A stretch of 64,000 nt of DNA from an uncultured Clostridia bacterium (GCA_934130435.1 CAKOYB010000001.1:138503-202502); one strand, 5' to 3'; positions 16,921 to 27,100 are shown, counted from the stretch's first letter. The notes: generated by a model from the sequence alone, not told the origin. Numbers and translations are program-made.

Positions 16921-17658
16921 ATGAGAAATATAAAATTAACAATAGAATATGATGGAAAAGACTTTAATGGATGGCAAAAACAACCTAATAAATTAAATAT
17001 ACAAGGAGAAATAGAAAGGGCAATATATGATATTACAGGACAGGAAAGTGAACTAATTGCATCTGGAAGAACAGATGCTGGTGTACATGCTCTTGCACAG
17101 GTTGCAAACTTTAAAACTGATAGCCAAATTCCTGTTTTAAAAATACCAATTGCTTTAAATACAAAACTAAAAAGAAGTATAAGAATCATCAATGCAGAAG
17201 AAGTTGACGAAAGATTTCATAGTAGATACAATTGCAAAAAGAAAACATATAGATATGTAATAAATAACTCATCAAACGGAACTGCTATATATAGAAACTT
17301 AGAATATAATTTTTCTGGAAATTTAGATATCTCCAAAATGCAAAAAGCAATAAAGTATTTTGAAGGAAAGCATGATTTTAAAGCATTTAAAGCGAGTGGA
17401 ACTAGTTCAAAAAGCTCAATTAGAGAAATCTTTTTAGGAGAAGTAAAAAAAGAAAATGATAGAATTATAATAGAATTAACTGGAAGTGGATTTTTATATA
17501 ACATGGTTAGAATAATATCTGGAACATTACTTGAAGTTGGAACAGGAAAAATTGATCCGGACAGCATACCAGACATTATAAAATCAAAAGACAGAACAAA
17601 AGCTGGAAAAACACTTTCACCTAATGGATTATATTTAGTTAAGGTAGAATATGAATAA
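16921..17658 (+). CDS. truA: tRNA pseudouridine(38-40) synthase TruA
   Basis: It isomerises uridines 38-40 of the tRNA anticodon arm. Motifs: DGKDFNGWQKQPN, the catalytic Asp in SGRTDAGVHALAQVA, and the C-terminal GSGFLYNMVRIISGTLLEVG. Full length (245 aa). Confidence 0.94.
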   Translation: MRNIKLTIEYDGKDFNGWQKQPNKLNIQGEIERAIYDITGQESELIASGRTDAGVHALAQVANFKTDSQIPVLKIPIALNTKLKRSIRIINAEEVDERFHSRYNCKKKTYRYVINNSSNGTAIYRNLEYNFSGNLDISKMQKAIKYFEGKHDFKAFKASGTSSKSSIREIFLGEVKKENDRIIIELTGSGFLYNMVRIISGTLLEVGTGKIDPDSIPDIIKSKDRTKAGKTLSPNGLYLVKVEYE

Positions 17659-17687
17659 ATTAACATCCGCTGACAAATGACGTTAAT

Positions 17688-17723
17688 GGGTGTCAATGTC
17701 AATGGAGACGTGGCATTTTGACA
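17688..17723. repeat. REP-like GTGTCA...TTTTGACA element
   Basis: GGGTGTCAATGTCAATGG, GAGACG and CATTTTGACA match a short palindromic motif scattered in Firmicute intergenic regions. Related forms lie at 49475-49504 and, on the other strand, 53460-53497. Confidence 0.5.
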
Positions 17724-17818
17724 ATAGCAATTAGCTTTTTATAAAAAATGATTAACTTGTACCAGAAAAATAGAAAAATAATATCAAAATATTGATTTTA
17801 ATGTAGAAAAATATTATA

Positions 17819-17852
17819 ATAATTAAGACAGTTTTTTACTGTCTTAATTTTT
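17819..17852 (+). terminator. Terminator-like hairpin upstream of the glycosidase gene
   Basis: AATTAAGACAG/CTGTCTTAATT (11 bp) with a T-rich loop and TTTTTG tail. It stands only about 12 nt before the next start, so it either ends the truA transcript or attenuates the next gene. Confidence 0.7.
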
Positions 17853-17872
17853 GTAATGTAAGGATGTTGAAT

Positions 17873-18919
17873 GTGAAAGATAAAGAGAACAAAAGAAATA
17901 AAATGAAAACATGGAAGAAGATTGTGATAGTGCTTTTAAGCCTTGAAATAGTTGGTATGTCAACAGTATTATTCTTACTATATGGACCATACTCTGGATT
18001 TAGAAACTGGCTTATTACAACAGCTATGACTACTTTAAATCATCAATATTTTGCTACTTGGTTTTATGATGATGAAACAATTGAACATGTATTAGATAAC
18101 AACGCAGTAATTGAGACTGGAGAATCAACTAATACAGAAGAAGTAGAATTAGTAGCAGTTATAGATAATCAAACATATGAAAATGAGTATGAAGAAGCAA
18201 TATTAAAAAAAGACGAAGGCAATGAGTTATATAAAGTAATAGATATAAAAGGTAAAGGATACACAGGTCATTTGGTAGCAGTTTATGATCCTTCTAAAAT
18301 TTCTGTATGTACAACAAAATATTTAGGAAATAAAGGTCAATATTTAGTTGATATGGCAAAAGATAATAATGCAGTTGTTGCTATAAATGGTGGTGGCTTT
18401 TATGATCCAAACTACAACAGTTTAGGAGGAACTCCACAAGGAACTGTTATAAAAAATGGAAAGTTAATAACAAACAGAAAATACACAAAATCTGGTGGAA
18501 TAATTGGATTTACAAATGAAAATAAGTTTATTCTTGGAAAAATGACAGCTAAAGAAGCATTAGCTAAAGGAATTAGAGATGCAGTAACATTTGGACCATT
18601 CCTAATAGTAAATGGAAAACCATCATTTATTAAAGGAAATGGCGGTTGGGGAACAGCACCAAGAACAGCTATAGGACAAAGAAAAGATGGAATAGTATTA
18701 ATGTTAGTTATAGACGGTAGAATGATAGGAAGACCAGGTGCAGATATGGTAGATTTAACAGAAATTATGCAAAAATATGGAGCATATAATGCCGCAAATC
18801 TAGACGGAGGAACTTCTTGTGGACTAGTTGTAAATGGAAAATTAATAAATGACCCAGTAAATGGAAATGGAAAGCATAAAACAAGAATGATAGCAACTGG
18901 ATTTATTGTAAAAGAGTAG
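17873..18919 (+). CDS. Phosphodiester glycosidase (NAGPA-domain) surface protein
   Basis: An N-terminal membrane segment (IVIVLLSLEIVGMSTVLFLL) anchors an extracellular NAGPA-type domain. Conserved stretches: AVVAINGGGFYDPN, SLGGTPQGTVIKNGK, GPFLIVNGKP, TAIGQRKDGIVLMLVIDGR, and the C-terminal NLDGGTSCGLVVNG with DGG. Enzymes of this family cleave sugar phosphodiesters in wall polymers or exopolysaccharide. GTG 17873 has the better spacing from AAGG; ATG 17864 touches the ribosome site. Confidence 0.85.
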   Translation: MKDKENKRNKMKTWKKIVIVLLSLEIVGMSTVLFLLYGPYSGFRNWLITTAMTTLNHQYFATWFYDDETIEHVLDNNAVIETGESTNTEEVELVAVIDNQTYENEYEEAILKKDEGNELYKVIDIKGKGYTGHLVAVYDPSKISVCTTKYLGNKGQYLVDMAKDNNAVVAINGGGFYDPNYNSLGGTPQGTVIKNGKLITNRKYTKSGGIIGFTNENKFILGKMTAKEALAKGIRDAVTFGPFLIVNGKPSFIKGNGGWGTAPRTAIGQRKDGIVLMLVIDGRMIGRPGADMVDLTEIMQKYGAYNAANLDGGTSCGLVVNGKLINDPVNGNGKHKTRMIATGFIVKE

Positions 18920-18964
18920 TTTAAATAATTGGATATATATGAGTAATAAACAAACAAAAAAATA

Positions 18965-18994
18965 TTGACAAGTATGTACAAGTTAGAGTATAAT
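18965..18994 (+). promoter_or_regulatory. Promoter of rpsU
   Basis: Perfect TTGACA and TATAAT with an 18-bp spacer, 60 bp upstream of rpsU. Confidence 0.8.
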
Positions 18995-19053
18995 TAGTTA
19001 CATAAGGAAAATAATCCCACATACTGTGCTTAATACCGGAAGGAGGGGAATAA

Positions 19054-19224
19054 ATGTCAGAAATTAAAGTTAAAGATGGAAATATAGAAGATGCCATAAA
19101 GAGATTTAAAAGACAATGTGCTCGTAACGGAACAATTCAAGAAGTTCGTAAAAGAGAACATTACGAAAAACCTAGCGTTAAAAGAAAGAAAAAATCAGAG
19201 GCAGCTAGGAAAAGAAAGTTTTAA
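19054..19224 (+). CDS. rpsU: 30S ribosomal protein bS21
   Basis: 56 residues: [20 protein letters not shown], then the basic [18 protein letters not shown] and a KRKF end, typical of bS21. AGGAGG precedes the ATG. Flanked by its own promoter and terminator. Confidence 0.93.
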   Translation: MSEIKVKDGNIEDAIKRFKRQCARNGTIQEVRKREHYEKPSVKRKKKSEAARKRKF

Positions 19225-19235
19225 AGCTATTTATT

Positions 19236-19262
19236 AAGGTTGCGATTTTGCAACCTTTTTTT
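19236..19262 (+). terminator. Terminator of rpsU
   Basis: AAGGTTGC/GCAACCTT hairpin followed by seven T. Confidence 0.92.
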
Positions 19263-19338
19263 CGTGAATTTAATAGGACAAATGAATAATCATTAACGAA
19301 TAGAGAATAATAAAATATAATTATTTTAGGAGGTTGCT

Positions 19339-20610
19339 GTGAATAATATTGATATAAAAATTAAAGATGGAATAACACTACACATAATAAAAACAAACAA
19401 GTTTAAAACGAATCTATTGTCTGTTTTTTTAACAACTCCATTATCAAGTAAAAATGTAACTAAAAATGCATTAATACCTGCAGTATTGAGAAGAGGCAGC
19501 AAGAATATGGAAACACAGGAAAAAATAAGTAGAACATTAGAAGAAATGTATGGAGCATCTTTTGATTGTGGTATAGATAAAATAGGTGATGACCAGATAT
19601 TAAAGTTTTATTTGGAGACTATTAATAATAATTTTTTACCAGATGATGAGGATAATCTTGAAAAAGCAGTTAGAATTTTACTTGAAATTGTATTTAATCC
19701 ATATACTCAAAATGGTATATTTTTACCTGAATACGTAGAAAGCGAAAAAGATAATTTAAAACAAATAATAGAGGGAAAAAATGATTCAAAAGCATTATAT
19801 GCATACGAAAGATGTATAGAGGAAATGTATAAGGATAAACCTTTTGGTTTATATAAATATGGAACAACTAAAGACCTAGAAACAATAAACAATGAAAATT
19901 TATATGAAAGCTATTTAAATTTACTAAAGGACTGCAAAATTGATATTTTTATATCAGGGGATATTGATGAAGAAATTAAAGAAAAGATAATTAATGATGA
20001 TAATATAAAAAGAATTTCTGAAAGAACACCAAGATATATTATTAACAATTTGCAAGTAAGAGAAAAAGAAGAAAAACAAGAGCAATTAATAGAAGAGAAG
20101 ATGAACATTGCACAAGGAAAATTAGTTATAGGAATGGATATATTAAACGAAAATGAAGAAGATAAATATAAAGCACTTGTATACAATACAATACTTGGGG
20201 GAATGCCATCATCAAAGATGTTTCAAAATGTAAGAGAGAAGAATTCACTGGCATATACAGCTTCATCAACATTTTTAAGACAAAAAGGAAACATTTTTAT
20301 AAAATGTGGAATAGAGTCACAAAATTTCGAAAAAGCTTTAAAAATAATAAGGGAACAGATAGTGGATATGACAAATGGTGAGTTTTCAAATGAAATTATT
20401 GATGAGGCTAAGAAAAATATTATTTCAACAATAAGAGCTATACCAGAAGAACAAGATACAGAGTTAGTTTATTATTTTTCACAGGAATTATCTGGATACA
20501 AAATATCATATGAAGAGTATATTTTATATATTCAAAATGTTAATAAAGCAGATATTATAGATGTTGCTAAAAAAATGCAAATTAATACAATTTATTTCTT
20601 AACAAAATAA
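19339..20610 (+). CDS. M16 peptidase-like protein, inactive partner (YfmF-like)
   Basis: Insulinase/mitochondrial-processing-peptidase fold (423 aa), but the zinc motif HxxEH is absent from the N-terminal lobe (PAVLRRGSKNMETQEK stands in its place). The substrate-pocket motif SLAYTASSTFLRQKGN is present in the C-terminal lobe. It starts at GTG after AGGAGGTTG. It is paired with an active M16 gene 33 nt downstream; such pairs form heterodimers. In B. subtilis the homologous yfmF/yfmH pair is also known as albE/F-like. Confidence 0.82.
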   Translation: MNNIDIKIKDGITLHIIKTNKFKTNLLSVFLTTPLSSKNVTKNALIPAVLRRGSKNMETQEKISRTLEEMYGASFDCGIDKIGDDQILKFYLETINNNFLPDDEDNLEKAVRILLEIVFNPYTQNGIFLPEYVESEKDNLKQIIEGKNDSKALYAYERCIEEMYKDKPFGLYKYGTTKDLETINNENLYESYLNLLKDCKIDIFISGDIDEEIKEKIINDDNIKRISERTPRYIINNLQVREKEEKQEQLIEEKMNIAQGKLVIGMDILNENEEDKYKALVYNTILGGMPSSKMFQNVREKNSLAYTASSTFLRQKGNIFIKCGIESQNFEKALKIIREQIVDMTNGEFSNEIIDEAKKNIISTIRAIPEEQDTELVYYFSQELSGYKISYEEYILYIQNVNKADIIDVAKKMQINTIYFLTK

Positions 20611-20643
20611 AGAGAAAACAAAAAAATGAAAGGAAATGAAATT

Positions 20644-21927
20644 ATGCAAATTATTGAAAACACAAAAGTGAAAGAAAAATTATATATTGAAAAGCTAAAA
20701 AATGGTTTAACAGTTATGATTATCCCAAAACCAAATATTCAAAAAAAATTTATAATGTGGGGAACAGAATTTGGGTCTATAGATAAACACTTTATTTCAT
20801 CTGATAACAGAGAAATAATTTTACCAGATGGTGTTGCACATTTCTTGGAGCATAAAATGTTTGAACAAAGAAATGGAATAAATAGTTTAGATGCACTATC
20901 TAATATTGGTGTTGATGCAAATGCATATACAACAAATGACTATACAACATATTTGTATGAGTGTACAGATCATTTTTATGAAGCATTAGACGAATTTATG
21001 GACTATGTTCAAAATCCTTATTATACAGATGAAAATGTAGAAAAGGAAAAAGGAATAATTGGACAAGAAATAAAAATGTACGAAGACTATCCTGGATGGC
21101 AGGTTTATTTAAATGCAGTAAAATGTTTATATAAAGAGAACCCAGTTAGAATAGATATAGCGGGAACAGTAGAATCAATATCAGGAATTAATAAAGAAAT
21201 GCTTTATGATTGTTATAATACATTCTACACACCATCTAATATGCTAATGGTTGTTTGTGGCGATTTTGTACCAGAAGAACTTATTGAGGAAATAAAAAAG
21301 AGAATAACCAAAAACGAAAATAAATCTCTTGCAAAAAAGATTTATCCAAACGAACCACAAGAAATCAATGAAAAAGAGAAAACAGTTACAATGGACGTAA
21401 ATAATCCACTATTTGTTATAGCATTTAAAGATGAAGTTCTAGAAGACAAAAAGGAAATTGTAAAAAAGCATATTGCAATAGAAATTTTATTAAATATGAT
21501 AATTGGAAAGAGTTCTAAATTATATAAAGACTTATACGAAAAGGGACTACTGTTTTCAGAACCAGATTTAGATTATGAATTTTCAAAACAATATGCACAT
21601 ATTGTAATTTCAGGGCAGTCAAGAAAACCAGAAGAAATACCGGGATTATTAGAAAAAGAGTTAGAACAACTAAAAACAAATGGAATAAATGAACAAGATT
21701 TTGAAAGAATTAAAAAGAAAATATATGGTGATTACGTAAAAGAATATAACGATCCAGCGGATATAGCTAGAATGTTCATGGGAGATTACTTTAAAGGAAT
21801 AAATAGTTTCGAATATATTGAACAGCATGAAGCTGTTACAGTTTCATATGCACAAGAAATATTAAAGAAAATTTTTGATAAAGAGAAAATGGTTTTTTCA
21901 ATTGTTAAGGGAAATAAAAAGGACTAA
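20644..21927 (+). CDS. M16 zinc peptidase, active subunit (YfmH-like)
   Basis: The inverted zinc motif HFLEHKMFE (HxxEH) is followed about 75 residues later by the third ligand region EKGIIGQEIKMYED, as in active M16 enzymes. 427 aa. ATG 20644 follows AAAGGAAAT; the ATG at 20626 has no ribosome site. Works with the preceding inactive subunit, probably on small peptides. Confidence 0.88.
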   Translation: MQIIENTKVKEKLYIEKLKNGLTVMIIPKPNIQKKFIMWGTEFGSIDKHFISSDNREIILPDGVAHFLEHKMFEQRNGINSLDALSNIGVDANAYTTNDYTTYLYECTDHFYEALDEFMDYVQNPYYTDENVEKEKGIIGQEIKMYEDYPGWQVYLNAVKCLYKENPVRIDIAGTVESISGINKEMLYDCYNTFYTPSNMLMVVCGDFVPEELIEEIKKRITKNENKSLAKKIYPNEPQEINEKEKTVTMDVNNPLFVIAFKDEVLEDKKEIVKKHIAIEILLNMIIGKSSKLYKDLYEKGLLFSEPDLDYEFSKQYAHIVISGQSRKPEEIPGLLEKELEQLKTNGINEQDFERIKKKIYGDYVKEYNDPADIARMFMGDYFKGINSFEYIEQHEAVTVSYAQEILKKIFDKEKMVFSIVKGNKKD

Positions 21928-21930
21928 AAA

Positions 21931-23400
21931 ATGGTAAAAAAAATAATCGAAAATATAAGAAAAAAAGATATAGATATTTATTTTATGGTAGTATTACTAG
22001 TTGTAATGCTTAGCTTTAAGCAACAAATTAGCGGAACAGATGGATTATGGAATTTTTCTAATATTTACAAAATGTCAATAGGATATAGAATATATAAAGA
22101 TATAAATGTAATTATAACCCCATTGTTTTTTTATATTGGAAAAATTCTACTTAATATTTTAGGACAGAATTTTCGAACTTTTGTGTTTTATAATTTTATG
22201 ATTTATACTGTATTCTTTGGGTGCATTAATGTTATATTTAAAGAACTAAAAATAAATAAAAGTAAAAGAATTACATTTATTTTGATATTATTTTTTATTT
22301 TTAGGGAAATGTTATCTATTGGAGCTAACTATAATATATTAGCATTTATACCGATATTGGTTAGCATAATATTATTTCTTAAGAAAAAAGAAAATTATTT
22401 GATTCATGCAATACTGGTTTTTATAACTACAATGTGTAAGCAGAATATAGGGGTATTCCATGGAATAGGAATAGTATTATACATAATTGTACAAGATGAT
22501 AAAAAGGCTGAAAATAAAATAATAAATATAATTAAAATTGGAATTGTAAATATTGCTTTATTTATGGTATTTTGCTTTGCTTATAAAAGTATGGGGCTAT
22601 TAGATGATTTTATTGATATGGCATTTTTAGGAATAGGCGAATTTTCAAAAAGCAATACATTTTTTAACTATTATGAATCGCTATATTTTTATTTAGCAAT
22701 ATTAATAGATATATTTTTGGTATATGCAGTAACTAGCAAAAAACTAAATTTTGAAAAAAACAATGTAGAAATTAAAAATAATATTAAAACTTTAATTTGT
22801 TTTGGTACACCTATGATTTTTATTGGAATTCCAATAGTTAATTCATTTCATAGTATTTTAAGTTGTCTAATAGTTAGTATGGGCTTTTTATATACAATTG
22901 AAAATATGATTTTAAATGATATAAAAATAAAAAGAGCTTATTTAGTGAATGTCATAATTATTTTACTTTTAATATCTAGAACAGCATATGACATAATAAA
23001 AAGTAATGAATATATTTATACAGATAAAAAATCACCATATTATGGTGGATATATACTAAAAGAAGATAAAGAAAAAATAGAAAATATTTGTGAATTTATA
23101 ATTGAAAATAACAACAATAAAGTAAATGTTATAGTACTTTCTAAGGATGCAAATATGTTTATGACACCACTGAAAAAAGCAAACAGGGAATTTGATCTTC
23201 CATTTCTAGGAAATCTTGGAAAAAAGGGCGAAGATGGATTGATTGAGAAAATTAAATGTCTTAATAATACTAAGATATTAATAAGAAAAGATGAAGAAAA
23301 GACATTTTGGCAAGAATCTAAAAAGGTAGAAAAATATGTAAAAGAAAATTATATAAATATTGGAGAAATAGAAGAATATAACATTTTTTATATAAGATAA
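21931..23400 (+). CDS. Multi-pass membrane protein, glycosyltransferase-like
   Basis: 489 residues with about ten hydrophobic segments and a C-terminal soluble portion (from about residue 385). The layout resembles GT-C glycosyltransferases or lipid-linked sugar-processing proteins; an N-terminal loop SGTDGLWNFSNIYKMSIGYR could be the catalytic loop. No signature motif settles the function. It starts 4 nt after the M16 gene. Confidence 0.55.
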   Translation: MVKKIIENIRKKDIDIYFMVVLLVVMLSFKQQISGTDGLWNFSNIYKMSIGYRIYKDINVIITPLFFYIGKILLNILGQNFRTFVFYNFMIYTVFFGCINVIFKELKINKSKRITFILILFFIFREMLSIGANYNILAFIPILVSIILFLKKKENYLIHAILVFITTMCKQNIGVFHGIGIVLYIIVQDDKKAENKIINIIKIGIVNIALFMVFCFAYKSMGLLDDFIDMAFLGIGEFSKSNTFFNYYESLYFYLAILIDIFLVYAVTSKKLNFEKNNVEIKNNIKTLICFGTPMIFIGIPIVNSFHSILSCLIVSMGFLYTIENMILNDIKIKRAYLVNVIIILLLISRTAYDIIKSNEYIYTDKKSPYYGGYILKEDKEKIENICEFIIENNNNKVNVIVLSKDANMFMTPLKKANREFDLPFLGNLGKKGEDGLIEKIKCLNNTKILIRKDEEKTFWQESKKVEKYVKENYINIGEIEEYNIFYIR

Positions 23401-23610
23401 ACAAAAAAGAGAATAATGTTTAATATTAGTAATAGTTTAAATATTAATAAAAAATTAAAGATATAACAATTAAAAATAAGAGCAAATAGTAGAAAATGAT
23501 GTTTTTTATATTAAATAGAAATATCAAAATATGTAAAAAAATAAATAAATAAATCGAATAATGAAAATCTAGAAAGTAATATTAAAAAATTTAAAGAAAA
23601 ATAGAATACG

Positions 23611-23637
23611 AAAATGGCTATAGATAGCCATTTTTTG
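23611..23637 (+). terminator. Terminator upstream of the Spo0E-like gene
   Basis: AAAATGGCTA/TAGCCATTTT with loop TAGA and a T run. Confidence 0.88.
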
Positions 23638-23666
23638 TTGACTTTAAAAGAAAAAAATGTTATTTT
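23638..23666 (+). promoter_or_regulatory. Promoter of the Spo0E-like gene
   Basis: TTGACT, a 17-bp spacer and TATTTT, 37 bp upstream of the start codon. Confidence 0.55.
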
Positions 23667-23703
23667 ATTATACGTAAAAGAATTATTTAAGAGAGGTGAT
23701 TGT

Positions 23704-23889
23704 ATGTTAGAAGATAAAATTAACAAAAAGAGAGAAGAATTAAATAAGAGTTTGGAAAAAGAAAATAACTACAGTGATACATACAAGCTGAGTGTAGAGT
23801 TAGATAATTTGATAGCGGAATTTTATAAAAATTCAAAAAAAGAAAAAAGTAAAAAAGAGAAACATAAGATATTGTTTTATTTTGCATAA
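23704..23889 (+). CDS. Spo0E-like aspartyl-phosphatase
   Basis: 61-residue helical hairpin. The family motif is visible as SVELDNLIAEFY (S-x-x-L-D-x-x-I/L-x-x-Y/F), with the acidic residue that attacks phospho-Spo0A. Such proteins delay sporulation by dephosphorylating Spo0A. ATG 23704 follows GAGAGGTGA. Confidence 0.8.
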   Translation: MLEDKINKKREELNKSLEKENNYSDTYKLSVELDNLIAEFYKNSKKEKSKKEKHKILFYFA

Positions 23890-23899
23890 ATGAAAAAGA

Positions 23900-23935
23900 G
23901 GGCCAAGCTTAGAGAAAAAGCTTGACCTTTTCTTA
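23900..23935 (+). terminator. Terminator of the Spo0E-like gene
   Basis: CAAGCTT/AAGCTTG hairpin with flanking GG/CC pairing and TTTTC tail. Confidence 0.8.
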
Positions 23936-24087
23936 TTGTATAGGAAAAATCAAAGATTTTTATGTATATAATAAGGTTAAGTTACATTAGTCTTAAATTA
24001 TATTATAAGAAAAATAAATTAAAATGTTGGCAAATAACATAAAATGTTGTAAAATTAATATAAGATATAATAAAATTGGAGAAAAAT

Positions 24088-25333
24088 ATGAAAAAGAAAA
24101 TTTATATGTTTGCCTTAATTTTAATTTTTATGCCTATAATATTCAGCAACAAAGTTCATGCAATAAATAAATATATTGATGGAAACTTTGCGACAGATGA
24201 ATCAACAATTAGAATTTTTGAAGGACAGGAACTTAAAATAAATTATAAATCTACATGGGATAATAAAGATGGAACAATTGCAATGAAAATTAAAAACGAT
24301 ACATATTATAATGGCTATACACGTGACTCGAACAATAAAAAGCAATGGACAGCAAAGCATTATTACGAAGATAACAATTTTAAGGTTGAACTTCAGGATT
24401 ATCAACAGAAAAAAGTAGAAATTAGTGGAATAACTTACCGCAGTTATAAAAATATATATTTTTATGGAAAGAAGGCAACTAATAAACCAATAAAAATAAC
24501 AATAATTTCAGAAACAGGAAAAGAGCAACAACTAAGTATAGAAATCTTAGCTCCACTTACTTTTACAACATATGAGAATACAGCAGAGGGGGAATTTGAT
24601 GGAACTATAGAGTATATGGATAAAGTTAAAGATTGGGGGTTGGCTTATAGTTCAAGCAGAATAAAAGATAATAGTACAGCTAAAAAAGAGACTATTGATG
24701 GAGTAGAGTATTCTGTTTACGATTATGAAAATTATAAAAGGTATCAGAGTCCAAACGGAGTTAATAGACTTGCAGGAAAGACTGAGCGGAGAAGGCAATG
24801 GATTCATAGCATTAGGGGCATTAGGGGAAAGTATGTATGGCACAGAGTTTTTAGAAAAATGTGAGATTCCATATATAGTAAAAGTATTAAAAAGAAAAGA
24901 AAGAACCAGTGAGCAGGAACAAATTGATAAGCAACGTGAGAAAGACCTCACAAAAGCTGTCAAACAGGCAACTGCTAGTGTAAGTCTTCCGATTATGGGA
25001 AGTACAACAGATGGAAATAGAGTGTATGAACCGCTAAAAGATGTGTTGGAAGATTTAACACCATATAAACCAGGAAATATGGATAGTAGTAGTGCAAGAA
25101 AAGTTGAAAATATTACAAGTACAGTATTAACAGCAGTAACTAATGTTGGAATTATAGCATCTGTTTTAATTTTAGCTATGATAGGAATAAAATACATGTT
25201 AGGAAGTGTAGAAGAAAAAGCAGAATACAAGAAGGATTTAATACCATATGTAGTAGGAGCATTTGTGGTATTTGGAATCACAACATTTATAAAAATATTT
25301 ATGCTAATTGGAAAACAAATAACAAATATTTAG
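24088..25333 (+). CDS. VirB2/TrbC-like pilin with large N-terminal domain, +1 frameshift at CGG
   Basis: Signal peptide (MKKKIYMFALILIFMPIIF up to KVHA), an extracellular beta-rich domain of about 250 residues, and a C-terminal pilin-like domain with two membrane helices (GIIASVLILAMIGIKYMLGS and YVVGAFVVFGITTFIKIFML). As written, frame 0 stops at 24864. At the in-frame CGG 24787-24789, dropping the C joins ...AGKTE to GEGNGFIALGALGESMYG and gives one 414-aa protein. The next gene is a paralog shifted at the equivalent place. ATG 24088 follows GGAG. It opens the T4SS operon. The C-terminal domain would be lost without the shift, so this protein depends on recoding or is a pseudogene. Confidence 0.75.
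25046..25331 (+). repeat. Direct repeat, copy 1 (3' end of first long pilin)
   Basis: About 286 bp that appear identical to 26380-26665 (offset 1334). It covers the pilin domain from DVLEDLTPY to the C-terminus. The preceding parts of the two genes are strongly diverged, so recent gene conversion is likely. Confidence 0.85.
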
Positions 25334-25403
25334 CATAATGGTATTGTCAAAAGAAATAAAATATTGTAGAATTTAGTAAAATAAATTTAAATTGGTGAAA
25401 AAT

Positions 25404-26667
25404 ATGAAAAAAATTTATGCTTTTATTCTAATTATATTTATAACATTTATATTGGCTAAAAACAATGTACAGGCTGCAACACAAGATGGAAGTCCATTAG
25501 TTTCTGATGATAAAACTAAGATAACAGTTTTTGAAGGCTATGACATAAAAGTACGTTACGATAAAATAATGAAGAATAATGAATATATGGATTGTGTTGT
25601 AATAAATGGAGAAGAAAAGGGACACTGGTGGGAAAATGAAGATATTCTTGTTGATTTGGTAAATGTCAATAATATATTTAGCAAAAAGTACAAGGAAATT
25701 AGTATAAAACCAAAAAAAGTTACAAGTAAAACAATAAAAGTTGGAATTAAAGGGGCAAATAGTGGAAATGTGCAAGAAATAAATATCCAAATATTAGAAC
25801 CACTTAATGTTACGGCATATGAAGGAACTAAAGAAGGAAAGTTCGATAACAGCATAGACTTAGAACAGAAATTTAAAAACTGGGGAATATCATCATTGAA
25901 AATTGGCTCTAACTCGGTTAGTATTGAAGCAAGTGAAGGAACGGATTTTAATAGTAAGCCCAAAAAGATAGGAAAAACTCAATATAATTTATATGAACAA
26001 ACGAACTATGATGTATATACTAAATTTGCTTATGTTAGATTTCGTGGAAAGAACAAACGGAGAATCAGGTGGAAATATAGTAGTTGAGCCAGAACAAAAT
26101 GATTCTTCAGGAGCGGTATACCTTTACCATATTCCGTATACAGTAAAAGTTTTAGAAAAAAGTAAAAAAAATGAACAGGGAAATAACAAAGGAAGTCAAC
26201 AGGAAAGCAATGAAGGAAACCAACAGGAAGGACAACAAGAAGAGCAACAAGATGCGGAGGATGAGCTTTCTAATAGAATTGACCAAGATTATGGAGAAGA
26301 AAATTTAACTAGTGTAAGACTTCCAATTATGGGAAGTGCAACAGATGAAAATAGAGTGTATGAACCACTAAATGATGTGTTGGAAGATTTAACACCATAT
26401 AAACCAGGAAATATGGATAGTAGTAGTGCAAGAAAAGTTGAAAATATTACAAGTACAGTATTAACAGCAGTAACTAATGTTGGAATTATAGCATCTGTTT
26501 TAATTTTAGCTATGATAGGAATAAAATACATGTTAGGAAGTGTAGAAGAAAAAGCAGAATACAAGAAGGATTTAATACCATATGTAGTAGGAGCATTTGT
26601 GGTATTTGGAATCACAACATTTATAAAAATATTTATGCTAATTGGAAAACAAATAACAAATATTTAA
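25404..26667 (+). CDS. VirB2/TrbC-like pilin with large N-terminal domain (paralog), +1 frameshift at CGG
   Basis: Paralog of the preceding gene: signal peptide, diverged beta-rich domain, a Gln/Glu-rich linker (QQESNEGNQQEGQQEEQQ) and an almost identical C-terminal two-helix pilin domain. Frame 0 stops at 26087. At in-frame CGG 26058-26060, omission of the C joins ...FRGKNK to GESGGNIVVEPEQ for a 420-aa product. The shift lies in the same part of the protein as in the paralog (before YHIPYTVKVL versus CEIPYIVKVL), although the surrounding DNA has diverged. ATG 25404 is used. Confidence 0.75.
26380..26665 (+). repeat. Direct repeat, copy 2 (3' end of second long pilin)
   Basis: Partner of 25046-25331; reads as identical over about 286 bp. 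Confidence 0.85.
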
Positions 26668-26722
26668 ATAAAATTTGAAAAATGAAAAAAAATGGTGTAT
26701 AATAAATAAAGGAGGTTGTATT

Positions 26723-27100
26723 ATGGTAAAAAATGTCGTTAGAGTTATGAATATTACTTTTATTATCATTATATTGTTAACCTCACATGCGTTGGCATTA
26801 AGCAGTGTTTTTTCAACCGCTGAAAACTTTATTGGTGACGGAAGAAAAAATGCAGATCAAACAATGTCTACATCAAATTTAGTAAGTGGATCAGAAGATA
26901 TTTACAATATATTACTAGGTGCAGGAGTAATGATAGCAGTAGTTACTGGAGCAATTCTTGGAATTCAGTTTATGACTGCAGGAGTAGACCAAAAAGTAGA
27001 AGTAAAAAAGGCAATCTTGCCATTTGTTGTAGGATGTATTGTAATTTTTGGCGCATTTGGAATATGGAAACTAGTTATAAATCTAGTAAAAAATTTATAA
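26723..27100 (+). CDS. Short VirB2/TrbC-like pilin
   Basis: 125 residues: signal-like N-terminus (NITFIIIILLTSHALALS), then two membrane helices (ILLGAGVMIAVVTGAILGIQ and LPFVVGCIVIFGAFGIWKLV) with the short polar loop TAGVDQKVEVKKA. This is the VirB2 pilin layout. ATG 26723 follows AAAGGAGG. Third of five tandem pilin-like genes; no frameshift. Confidence 0.78.
   Translation: MVKNVVRVMNITFIIIILLTSHALALSSVFSTAENFIGDGRKNADQTMSTSNLVSGSEDIYNILLGAGVMIAVVTGAILGIQFMTAGVDQKVEVKKAILPFVVGCIVIFGAFGIWKLVINLVKNL

Larger units (their letters stand above)
23401..23703. other. AT-rich intergenic stretch
   Basis: No gene-like frame, repeat or RNA is recognisable until the terminator and promoter at 23611-23666. 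Most of it is A/T homopolymer-like. Confidence 0.6.

Noticed and set aside
24652..26615. Two similar minus-strand frames in the pilin genes
   Set aside because: They are antisense shadows that resemble each other only because the sense strand is repeated.
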